From assembly GCA_964450795.1 (NCBI GenBank), contig CAYVDI010000029.1, positions 1-11,535 of the forward strand: DNA of 11,535 nt. The letters run 5' to 3'. The stretch's first letter is position 1. Every line of letters begins with the position of its first letter. A model generated the notes under the pieces. That model saw only the letters and a program-made list of their open reading frames with translations, was not told the DNA's origin and did no database searches. This DNA comes from JAGOTT01 sp964450795 (lineage in GTDB: Bacteria; Patescibacteriota; Minisyncoccia; Moranbacterales; UBA1568). The position numbers were made by a program, and so were the translations under genes. Below are positions 1 through 5,364 of the stretch, in pieces.

Positions 1-152
1 GAAGGAATATGGGGTTCCTGATTCCGTACCTGACGAGACTTCATGTGGATAACGGGGGATGCGTCGGTCCGGCGAAGCGGTTCTATACGCCGGACGACCG
101 GTATGGGTGCGACGACGAGGTGGCGTGGAACAAGATATTGGGCGGCAAGTGA
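1..152 (+). CDS. 3' end of an unrecognised gene
   Basis: An open frame enters from the left edge (first whole codon at 3) and ends with TGA at 150-152. About 49 C-terminal residues are visible, including the stretches VDNGGCVGPAKRFYTPDD and DDEVAWNKILGGK. There are two cysteines and several aromatic and glycine residues. The internal ATG at 9 has a GAAGGA only 2 bases before it, too close for a ribosome binding site, so the real start most likely lies outside the window. The two cysteines could suggest an exported protein, but that is only a guess. I do not recognise the family. The YggU-like gene follows 27 bases later on the same strand and may be co-transcribed. Confidence 0.55.
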   Translation, partial: RNMGFLIPYLTRLHVDNGGCVGPAKRFYTPDDRYGCDDEVAWNKILGGK

Positions 153-179
153 CATGGGGCCAGCGATAAGGAATGGGTC

Positions 180-401
180 ATGAAAATTTCCGTGAAAGTG
201 AAGCCGAACGCGAACAAAGAGTCCGTCGAACGATTGGCCGACGGATCGTTTCTCGTCTCAGTGAAGACTCCGGCCGCCGAAGGGAAGGCGAATACCCGAC
301 TCGTGAAGGCATTGGCGAAGCATTTCGATGTCGCGCCTTCATGTGTTTCGATCGTTTCCGGAGCGTCGTCGCGAACGAAACGGGTGGAAGTTTTCGGCTA
401 G
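180..401 (+). CDS. yggU: DUF167 / YggU family protein
   Basis: This is a 73-residue protein of the DUF167 (YggU) family, a small alpha/beta fold found in bacteria, archaea and eukaryotes whose biochemical role is not established. The sequence has the family pattern: an N-terminal strand (VKVKPNANKE), then DGSFLVSV, then the signature PAAEGKANTRLVKALAKHF near residues 31-49, and a C-terminal GASSRTKRVEV. The length is typical, so the gene looks complete. The ATG at 180 has AAGGAA at 168-173, a good Shine-Dalgarno site with 6-base spacing, and this fixes the start. Its TAG stop shares the tetramer CTAG (398-401) with the stop of the convergent minus-strand gene. No terminator separates the two. 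The family call is secure and the function is unknown. Confidence 0.9.
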   Translation: MKISVKVKPNANKESVERLADGSFLVSVKTPAAEGKANTRLVKALAKHFDVAPSCVSIVSGASSRTKRVEVFG

Positions 402-607
402 AGGAGACCGGAGTATGCGCCCGAGAGAGTGGAGAGAATCCACGGGATGGCGATCATGATACCGAGGAGGGGAAGGACGAACATGACGATCGAACCGATC
501 ATCGTCCAGGGGAAATACTTCCGCGTCTTCTCGACCGATGCGTATATCGCATCGATTTTCTTCTCCTGCGCGTCGAGCCGCGCCGCAAGTTCCTGATCCA
601 TGATCAT
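398..607 (-). CDS. Small single-pass membrane protein with short coiled coil
   Basis: A 69-residue protein. Residues 1-30 are charged and helical (QELAARLDAQEKKIDAIYAS), suited to a short coiled coil, followed by KTRKYFPWT. One long hydrophobic stretch, about residues 36-59, probably forms a transmembrane helix (IGSIVMFVLPLLGIMIAIPW). The layout resembles small membrane proteins of unknown function that I recall from Patescibacteria; that is memory, not a search. The start is ambiguous: ATG at 607 or ATG two codons later at 601. A weak AAGAA lies just upstream and spaces better from 601. It lies downstream of another tiny membrane protein gene on the same strand, and the two may share a transcript. 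Its stop overlaps the YggU stop tail to tail. Confidence 0.7.
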   Translation of the reverse strand: MIMDQELAARLDAQEKKIDAIYASVEKTRKYFPWTMIGSIVMFVLPLLGIMIAIPWILSTLSGAYSGLL

Positions 608-625
608 TTTTCTTAAAGATAAAGA

Positions 626-796
626 TCAGTCGAATCTTTGGCCGAGCTTGAACCCGACATAGATGCCGGCGAGTCCGCCGATACCGCTCCACAGGACGGA
701 AGAGAAGGAAAAGAGTCCTGCTCCCCAGAACGTCGGGACATATCCGCCGATCCAGGACCCGATGATCATTCCGATAAAAACGAGTTTCTTCATCAT
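626..796 (-). CDS. Tiny glycine-rich membrane protein (about 56 aa)
   Basis: This frame begins with tandem ATG codons (796 and 793) and ends with TGA at 626-628. It encodes 55-56 residues. It starts MMKKLVFIGMIIGSWIGGYV and ends with GIYVGFKLGQRFD. There are two hydrophobic segments, about residues 5-19 and 31-50, both rich in small-residue spacing of the GxxxG type, which favours helix packing in a membrane. GGAAG lies 4 bases before the second ATG (793), so 793 is the more likely start. The gene sits between the cold-shock gene terminator and the next small membrane protein gene on the same strand, 18 bases from that gene's upstream ATG. No convincing promoter of its own is visible. The function is unknown; membrane location is inferred from composition. 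Confidence 0.7.
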   Translation of the reverse strand: MMKKLVFIGMIIGSWIGGYVPTFWGAGLFSFSSVLWSGIGGLAGIYVGFKLGQRFD

Positions 797-824
797 GCTT
801 CCAGTATGACAGAGTTGATGGAAA

Positions 825-848
825 CAAAAAAGACCCCTTGCGGGGGTC
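825..848 (-). terminator. Intrinsic terminator after the cold-shock gene
   Basis: On the minus strand, GACCCC (848-843) pairs with GGGGTC (837-832) around a 5-base loop. A run of T follows directly (complement of A825-A831). It lies about 20 bases past the cold-shock stop codon and would end that transcript before the small membrane protein genes. Confidence 0.85.
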
Positions 849-867
849 AGTTTTGTTCCTGGCCGAA

Positions 868-1065
868 TTAGGCGCGGGAAACGTTCGTGGCGGACGGGCC
901 CTTCTCGCCCTCGACGACCTCGAAGGAGACGGTATCGCCAACCTTGAGCTCATCATACGTCACACCGACGAGTTCCTTCGCATGGAAGAAAAGATCCTTC
1001 TCCTGTCCTTCGACGGCGATGAATCCGAACCCGCGATCCGTGAGCGTTTTGATCGTTCCGGTCAT
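868..1065 (-). CDS. csp: Cold-shock domain protein (CspA family)
   Basis: A 65-residue single cold-shock domain, the usual length for a bacterial Csp. These OB-fold proteins bind single-stranded RNA and DNA and loosen mRNA secondary structure in the cytoplasm. The RNA-binding motifs are both present: RNP1 as RGFGFI at residues 11-16 and RNP2 as DLFFH at residues 24-28. The typical KVGDTVSFEV and GPSATNV segments follow. A consensus promoter lies 70-98 bases upstream, giving an untranslated leader of about 63 bases. A terminator stands just after the stop, so the gene is monocistronic. The Shine-Dalgarno site is weak (AAGCAGAAC region). Long leaders in cold-shock genes can control translation by temperature, but no specific element is proven here. 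Identity is secure. Confidence 0.95.
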   Translation of the reverse strand: MTGTIKTLTDRGFGFIAVEGQEKDLFFHAKELVGVTYDELKVGDTVSFEVVEGEKGPSATNVSRA

Positions 1066-1134
1066 AGTGTTCTGCTTGTGCTGCTTAATTGCTACTTCGA
1101 AGAAATCCGACTACATTTCCCAAGTACGCCCTAT

Positions 1135-1163
1135 ATTGTAGCGCAATTTTCCGGTTCTGTCAA
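1135..1163 (-). promoter_or_regulatory. Consensus sigma-70-type promoter of the cold-shock gene
   Basis: On the minus strand a perfect -35 box TTGACA (1163-1158) is separated by exactly 17 bases from TACAAT (1140-1135), a five-of-six match to the -10 consensus. Transcription should begin near 1128, leaving a leader of about 63 bases before the cold-shock ATG at 1065. It begins 13 bases downstream of the tRNA-Gln terminator hairpin. Confidence 0.85.
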
Positions 1164-1180
1164 TATTCGGCCTGGAAAAA

Positions 1181-1202
1181 TAAAAAAGGCTCCGGAGAGC
1201 CT
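1181..1202 (-). terminator. Intrinsic terminator after tRNA-Gln
   Basis: On the minus strand AGGCTC (1202-1197) pairs with GAGCCT (1192-1187) around a 4-base loop. The complement of A1182-A1187 then gives six T, and more T follows after one A. It starts 12 bases beyond the tRNA 3' end, so it probably ends the dnaX/tRNA transcript. Confidence 0.85.
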
Positions 1203-1213
1203 CAATTTCAATG

Positions 1214-1285
1214 CTGGGGAGGATGGGATCGAACCATCGCATGGAGGCTTCAAAGGCCCCTGCCTTACCGCTTGGCTACTCCCCA
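1214..1285 (-). tRNA. tRNA-Gln (anticodon UUG)
   Basis: A 72-base cloverleaf folds on the minus strand. The acceptor stem TGGGGAG/CTCCCCA has 7 perfect pairs. The D arm is GCC/GGC with the AAGCGGTAA loop. The anticodon stem is GGGGC/GCCTC with loop CTTTGAA, giving anticodon UUG at 1253-1251. The T arm is GATGG/CCATC with loop TTCGATC. The 5' U and the G discriminator base (1214) are typical of bacterial glutamine tRNAs. The 3' CCA is not encoded and must be added by tRNA nucleotidyltransferase. It lies 13 bases after the dnaX stop and is followed by its own terminator, so it may be processed from the dnaX transcript. Confidence 0.95.
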
Positions 1286-1298
1286 ATCACGCCGTTGT

Positions 1299-2870
1299 TC
1301 AGACCACGTTTCCTCCGAATGCGGCGAGGGCCCGCGAGACGAGCGGGTTGTCGGCTTTCTTCTCCGGCTCGGCGACGATGACGGAAACCTTGGTTCTCGC
1401 GGAGAGAATCGTATCAAAAGCCTGGGTTAGGGTCAATTGCGCCTTCGGTTCGGCGAGCCGGTCCTTGTGGAAGGGGAACCGGACGGCGATGGTGATCGTG
1501 CTTCCCTCGGCTTTTTCAGGTCTGGCGTTCGTGAGGGCGAGGGTGAGCGAGGCGTTCAGTTTCGTCGCTTCCCGGATGATGTCACGCCATCGGTCCCGAA
1601 CATCCTCGAAAGAGAATGATGCCTCATTATCGGAATCACCTTCGAGATGGTCCGTAACGGAAACCGCTTCTTCCGTCTCCTGCGGGGTGTCGCCTATTTC
1701 CTCTTCTTCCTCCTCTTCTTCCGGTCCGGTTTCGCCTTGTTTTTTCGGGCGAGGGTTTTTCCCTTCTGCGGTGACTTCCGGCTTTTTGGTTGCCATCGTT
1801 TTCACCGTCGCGATCTCGATCGGAAGTTCCGGAATCGAAGAATTCTTGATTTGTTGCTCGGCGACGGAAAACAGCTCGATGATCCGGACGATGTCTTCCG
1901 GAAAAACATTCTCGGAAAGAGAGAGAACGGATCGGCGCTGTTCCTCGGTAAATGAACCGAGATCGGACCCGGCCGTTTTCGGATCGATCGCAGCGAGAAG
2001 GATGACACGCAGGTATCGGAGGAGCGACGGAATGAAAGCGGAGAAATTCTCCCCATTTTCCGAGAGCGTACGGAGGAAGGCGAGAGCGGCCGGAAGATCG
2101 TCGCCGACGAGAAGCCGGGTGAATCGTTCCAGTTTCTCGTGGCTTGTGACGCCGAGTATTAGTGCCGCGTCTTCTTCGGTAATCGGGCTTTCCTGGAGTG
2201 TGGCGACTTGGGTGAGGAGCGATTCTGCGTCACGCATACCGCCCTCGGCGGAAAGTGCGATAAGACGAAGCGCGGCTGGTTCGATTTTCAGTTTCTCGCT
2301 TTTCGCGATCCGTTCGAGCTTCTCGATGATCTTCGCGACCGGAAAACGGGAAAGATCGAAACGCTGACAGCGGGAGACGATGGTTTCCGGAACCTTGTGG
2401 AGCGCGGTAGTCGCAAGGATGAAGATCGCGTGCGCCGGCGGCTCCTCGAGCGTCTTCAGGAAGGCGTTCCAGGCACCGGCGGAGAGCATATGCGCTTCGT
2501 CGATGATGTAGATCCGGTAGGGACCGGAAGCGGGCGGCGTCGGGACGCCCTCGAGGATTTCACGCATCTTGTCGACCTGGGTGTGAGTGGCTGCGTCGAA
2601 TTCGATAAGGTCCATCGACCGACCGTCTTGGATGTTCCGGCAGTTCTCGCACTTTCCACACGGTTCGACTCCCTTTCGATCCTGACAGTTCGCGGCCTTC
2701 GCGAGCAGTCGGGCGAGCGTGGTCTTTCCGGTTCCCCGTGGGCCGGTAAAGAGATAGGCATGGCCCAATTTCCCGTTTTTCAGGGCGTTTTTAAGCGTAC
2801 GAACGACATGTTCCTGTCCGATTATTTCGGCGAAGGCGGAAGGGCGGTACGTTCGGTAGAATGCTGGCAT
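1299..2870 (-). CDS. dnaX: DNA polymerase III subunit gamma/tau
   Basis: This is the clamp-loader ATPase that opens the sliding clamp and links it to the replicative polymerase. The likely product is 523 residues from the ATG at 2870, where the conserved opening MPAFYRTYRPSAFAEIIGQE begins. A longer frame starting with TTG at 2933 adds 21 unconserved residues and is unlikely. Visible motifs are Walker A GPRGTGKT (43-50), a zinc site C62-x8-C71-x2-C74-x2-C77 spaced as in the E. coli protein, Walker B IIDEAHM (122-128), the arginine-finger motif VSRCQRF, and GGMRDAES near sensor 2. The C-terminal third has a lysine/proline and poly-glutamate linker, then a conserved-looking end domain. No good Shine-Dalgarno site is seen. 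A hairpin terminator lies in its leader. tRNA-Gln follows 13 bases downstream. Confidence 0.97.
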   Translation of the reverse strand: MPAFYRTYRPSAFAEIIGQEHVVRTLKNALKNGKLGHAYLFTGPRGTGKTTLARLLAKAANCQDRKGVEPCGKCENCRNIQDGRSMDLIEFDAATHTQVDKMREILEGVPTPPASGPYRIYIIDEAHMLSAGAWNAFLKTLEEPPAHAIFILATTALHKVPETIVSRCQRFDLSRFPVAKIIEKLERIAKSEKLKIEPAALRLIALSAEGGMRDAESLLTQVATLQESPITEEDAALILGVTSHEKLERFTRLLVGDDLPAALAFLRTLSENGENFSAFIPSLLRYLRVILLAAIDPKTAGSDLGSFTEEQRRSVLSLSENVFPEDIVRIIELFSVAEQQIKNSSIPELPIEIATVKTMATKKPEVTAEGKNPRPKKQGETGPEEEEEEEEIGDTPQETEEAVSVTDHLEGDSDNEASFSFEDVRDRWRDIIREATKLNASLTLALTNARPEKAEGSTITIAVRFPFHKDRLAEPKAQLTLTQAFDTILSARTKVSVIVAEPEKKADNPLVSRALAAFGGNVV

Positions 2871-2930
2871 ACGATTTTTGTGACGATTTCCGTCCTGTTT
2901 TTTCCGGAGCGGAATCGGTTCGGGAAGAAA

Positions 2931-2959
2931 CAAAAAAACAAGAAACCCCTCCGTTTCTT
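2931..2959 (-). terminator. Intrinsic terminator-like hairpin in the dnaX leader
   Basis: On the minus strand AAGAAAC (2959-2953) pairs with GTTTCTT (2946-2940) around a 6-base loop GGAGGG, followed by GTTTTTTTG. The shape is that of an intrinsic terminator. It lies 61 bases before the dnaX ATG, and no gene on the minus strand ends ahead of it. A second short hairpin (TGATTT/AAATCA, 2981-2968) and a -10-like TATACT (2999-2994) stand just upstream. It may be an attenuator or the end of a short RNA. The reverse strand lacks a T run, so it is specific to minus-strand transcription. Confidence 0.55.
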
Positions 2960-3037
2960 CTGCATGCTGATTTGAAAATCACTTTTCACTCACAGTATAT
3001 CAAAAAGAGAGAACCGGGGACAGGGGGGCTTTTATGG

Positions 3038-3043
3038 TATACT
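3038..3043 (+). promoter_or_regulatory. Possible -10 box for the 3089-3928 gene
   Basis: TATACT at 3038-3043 matches five of six -10 consensus bases and lies 45 bases before the ATG at 3089. The best -35 candidate, GGGACA at 3017-3022, has only 15-base spacing and is a poor match, so the promoter is weakly supported. Confidence 0.3.
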
Positions 3044-3088
3044 GAATGTACAGATTTGTTCCTTAACTGTCATTTTCGGGAGTGTGCC

Positions 3089-3928
3089 ATGGATGTCATC
3101 CTTGTTGCCGCTCTCGAACGGGAGCGGAATGTTTCAGCGTCTTTTCTTGGGAAGAAAATTCCTTCATGCTTCGTAAGGCCCGCCACTCTGAAGGTGCTTC
3201 GGTTGCTTGGCGCGAAAATCAGGTTCATGGGTCTTGACGCCGATCTTCGTGAACGGCTTGATCGTGTCTCGGAGATGTATGCCAGCATTCGGTCGTGCAG
3301 TTCTTTGCATGATCATCATCCTTCCCACGCCGCCGGCTTTTTCGAGCCGATAGGGATTTATTGTCTTATCCTCGGTGAAACGAACCGCTCCGATCCGATG
3401 GTCGATCTCATGGTTGATTATCTCCGCCACGCTCTTGTTCCTCGGGGGGTTGTCCACGCGGTGAAATCATCGAGACGGGCGGCGAGGAAATTGCGTCGGA
3501 TCGCCGACATCGTCCGGAAAACACCCCCTTCTGGAGAGAGAATTATAAAGTTTATCATCTTCGGGACAGGGTCAGCCACGAACCGCATCGAAAGGGAGCT
3601 TCGCCGCATGATTCCCGGTTCTATGGGGGGGATTTCCGGATTCCTGAACGGGTCGGTGGTGTTCTTCTCCGCGGTCAGGGATACTCCTTTCCGGAAGCTC
3701 TCGCTTTTTGAGTGGCGACTGGTCCGTTTCGCTCTTTCGCTTGCTCTCAGCCTGTTTCCGCGGGCAAGGGCGCGGATGCTTCGGAAAATCCTTCCACGGT
3801 TTCCGGTTTCCGGAAAGTTCGACGATGATACCGCTAGTCGGGCTGGATTTTTCTCTCGAATGGGATCCATAAGAAGCCGACTTCTTTCCTGGGTAAGATC
3901 GTGGAGTGTTTCAAAGGGCAGCGGGTGA
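3089..3928 (+). CDS. Hypothetical protein, 279 aa, unrecognised
   Basis: The frame from ATG 3089 to TGA 3926-3928 encodes 279 residues. GGGAG at 3078-3082 lies 6 bases before the ATG, a good ribosome binding site, and a TATACT box is further upstream. The product is basic and arginine-rich. It has a mixed N-terminal half (MDVILVAALERERNVSASF), a histidine cluster LHDHHPSH near residues 74-81, a segment IIKFIIFGTGSATNRIEREL near the middle, and an amphipathic basic stretch RLVRFALSLALSLFPRARAR near residues 211-230. I see no clear transmembrane helix, signal peptide or catalytic motif. It uses AGG, AGA and ATA more freely than its neighbours, so it may be less constrained or acquired. It diverges from dnaX and is followed by a bidirectional terminator. 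No function is proposed. Confidence 0.6.
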   Translation: MDVILVAALERERNVSASFLGKKIPSCFVRPATLKVLRLLGAKIRFMGLDADLRERLDRVSEMYASIRSCSSLHDHHPSHAAGFFEPIGIYCLILGETNRSDPMVDLMVDYLRHALVPRGVVHAVKSSRRAARKLRRIADIVRKTPPSGERIIKFIIFGTGSATNRIERELRRMIPGSMGGISGFLNGSVVFFSAVRDTPFRKLSLFEWRLVRFALSLALSLFPRARARMLRKILPRFPVSGKFDDDTASRAGFFSRMGSIRSRLLSWVRSWSVSKGSG

Positions 3929-3974
3929 TAAGGATCCTTTCCGGAAAGTCGCTGAAAAACAGAACAAAAAACAA

Positions 3975-3994
3975 AGCAGGTCAGGGAGCCTGCT
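3975..3994. terminator. Bidirectional intrinsic terminator
   Basis: AGCAGG (3975-3980) pairs with CCTGCT (3989-3994) around an 8-base loop. On the plus strand it is followed by TTTTTCTTTT. On the minus strand the complement of the preceding A-rich stretch gives TTTGTTTTTTGTT. It sits between the stops of two convergent genes (3928 plus, 4014 minus) and can serve both. Confidence 0.85.
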
Positions 3995-4013
3995 TTTTCT
4001 TTTCGATGATCGT

Positions 4014-4190
4014 TTATCGCTTGAACACGAAGAGTTTGTATCCGATGAAGTTCCAGACAAGCGACGCGCCGGTAGCGAAAAGCTTTCCGACGTTTGCCCA
4101 GAGCTGAGGCGAGAGATTGAGAATCGGTGGGAAAATGGACGTGAACACCGCGACGATGCCAGAGTTCAATCCGGCACCGACGAGCGAAAC
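4014..4190 (-). CDS. GtrA-like membrane protein, C-terminal half (cut by gap)
   Basis: The 58 visible residues end at TAA (4016-4014) and run back into the N gap. They contain two hydrophobic segments: LVGAGLNSGIVAVFTSIFPP and, after a short polar turn, WANVGKLFATGASLVWNFIG, closing with YKLFVFKR. The aromatic NFxxYKLFVF ending on the last helix is characteristic of the GtrA/DPMS family (four-helix proteins thought to move polyprenyl-phosphate-linked sugars across the membrane for cell-envelope glycosylation). GtrA proteins are usually about 120-150 residues, so roughly half, the first two helices and the start codon, is missing. That half would need about 200 bases, more than the nominal 100-base gap. 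It should not be read as fused to the protein on the other side of the gap. Confidence 0.7.
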   Translation of the reverse strand, partial: VSLVGAGLNSGIVAVFTSIFPPILNLSPQLWANVGKLFATGASLVWNFIGYKLFVFKR

Positions 4191-4290
4191 NNNNNNNNNN
4201 NNNNNNNNNNNNNNNNNNNNNNNNNNNNNNNNNNNNNNNNNNNNNNNNNNNNNNNNNNNNNNNNNNNNNNNNNNNNNNNNNNNNNNNNNN
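4191..4290. other. Assembly gap, 100 N
   Basis: This is exactly 100 undetermined bases, the usual placeholder for a scaffold gap of unknown length. It separates the GtrA-like fragment from the duplicated-domain protein. The true missing sequence is probably longer, because both flanking genes lack an end. Confidence 0.97.
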
Positions 4291-5057
4291 GTCTCTTTTT
4301 CAAGCGCTTCCATATCGCGGATCCATTCGTCGAGAATGTTTGCCGATTCCGATACTTCAGCGCTTATTTCCGGAATGGAAGTTTCGGGAAGCTCTTGTCC
4401 GTCTGTCGTTCCATCTTTCAGATCGGTCTTCCAGTTTTCCATTCTGGCCGCGTTCGCAGTGATGGCTTTTTTCGCGGCCTCATGAGCTTCTTCGGCCACG
4501 AGCGCGCCTTTCTGAAGGACATTCTCGATCGCCGCGAACGTCGCTTCCGCGTCGCGGGGAAGCAGTATGGCGACCTCGTCTCCCGGGGCAAGCTTGAAGT
4601 AGGTTACCGATGCGAGGAGCACGCGATAAAGTTTCCCGTCGGCTACGATCTGATAATTTCCGCGTTCATCCTGCGAGACGATGCCGATAGCGTGCCGTCG
4701 CTCGATAGGGCCGATCTGCTTGTAGAGGAACGTACCGTTCTGGGTGATGGTGAGCTTGAGCATATCACCCTCGACCAGTTTCGACTTCGATGCGTAATTC
4801 GCCGGGACCGGATATTGCTTCCCATCCGCTCCAAACATGAACTGACCGTCGAAGGTGCCCTGAACCACGGTTCCGTCATCGGAATCAGCACTCTTGCGTG
4901 GTCGGCCGGTCTTTCTCTTTCCTTCGAGCTGAAGGAGCATCGATCGTGCGCTCTGGATGGTTCTCTCCGCGTTCGTGATCATGTCGCGGAGCGCCTGTAT
5001 CTTTCCTGCCTGGTCATTCGAAGATGTGGATACTTCGTCGTTTTCCCCTGTTGACAT
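4291..5057 (-). CDS. Conserved protein with duplicated domain and AT-hook-like patch (C-terminus cut)
   Basis: About 255 residues are visible from ATG 5057 to the gap. The first 45 residues are polar and helical, followed by a basic patch KRKTGRPRKS (47-56) resembling an AT-hook. Two repeats follow: residues 72-104 and 134-166 align without gaps and share A-D-G-K-x-Y-x-V, K-L and G-D at the same positions. They look like small beta domains. A helical, acidic tail (about 170-255) runs into the gap. It resembles conserved Patescibacteria proteins of unknown role that I recall, which is not verified. An in-frame ATG at 5135 would add 26 low-complexity residues; neither start has a good Shine-Dalgarno site. 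A nucleic-acid-binding role is only suggested by the basic patch. The stop codon is lost. Confidence 0.75.
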
Positions 5058-5169
5058 ACGTTTGTTTCGGTCTGCTCGGCGAAGTTTTGTCGCAGAGCAT
5101 CCCCCCTGGTTTCTGTTTATATTTTGCATTTCCATTATAAAACATTTTTCCGAATACGCAAATAGTCGT

Positions 5170-5185
5170 AGTCCGCGAGTCCGCG
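5170..5185. repeat. Short tandem repeat, 2 x 8 bases
   Basis: AGTCCGCG occurs twice without spacing (5170-5177 and 5178-5185), with a partial AGTCG copy just before it. It lies in the divergent intergenic region 5058-5364, within the leader or promoter side of the minus-strand gene. Outside this repeat and the plus-strand promoter and leader, I see nothing further in that region. Confidence 0.5.
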
Positions 5186-5244
5186 CGCATCTTTGCGGAT
5201 TGTATCGAATGAATATCTGAAAATAGCCGATTTCCGATATCCTC

Positions 5245-5274
5245 TTGACAAAATTTGATAATGTGCGATAGTAT
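5245..5274 (+). promoter_or_regulatory. Promoter of the sigma-4/HARE regulator gene
   Basis: A perfect -35 box TTGACA (5245-5250) is followed after 18 bases by TAGTAT (5269-5274), which keeps the key -11 A and -7 T. TATACT at 5272-5277 fits the consensus better but would need 21-base spacing. Transcription should start near 5281, leaving an untranslated leader of about 84 bases. Confidence 0.65.
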
Positions 5275-5287
5275 ACTCTGATATCAC

Positions 5288-5349
5288 AAGGGTCGGTTTG
5301 AGCCCGTTATTTCGGGGATATCTCCCTTCGGTACCTCTCCCGAACCCTT
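5288..5349 (+). promoter_or_regulatory. Structured 5' leader, possible cis-regulatory RNA
   Basis: AAGGGT (5288-5293) pairs with ACCCTT (5344-5349), and CGG (5294-5296) continues with CCG (5340-5342) across a single bulged A. Inside, CCCG (5303-5306) can pair with CGGG (5313-5316), or alternatively GGGA with TCCC around TATC (5315-5326). The outer stem closes 15 bases before the ATG at 5365. There is no Shine-Dalgarno sequence there; the start is preceded by ATAACCACC. I recognise no known riboswitch class. Confidence 0.4.
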
Positions 5350-5364
5350 CAATTTATAACCACC

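Noticed and set aside
838..2367. Long plus-strand open frame (509 codons)
   Set aside because: It lies antisense to csp, tRNA-Gln and dnaX. The translation is serine/arginine-rich low complexity, typical of a shadow frame.
2871..2933. Upstream TTG start for dnaX
   Set aside because: The extra 21 residues are not DnaX-like, and the family's conserved N-terminus begins exactly at ATG 2870.
5272..5277. TATACT as the -10 box of the regulator promoter
   Set aside because: It would need 21 bases to TTGACA, too long; TAGTAT at 18 bases is preferred.
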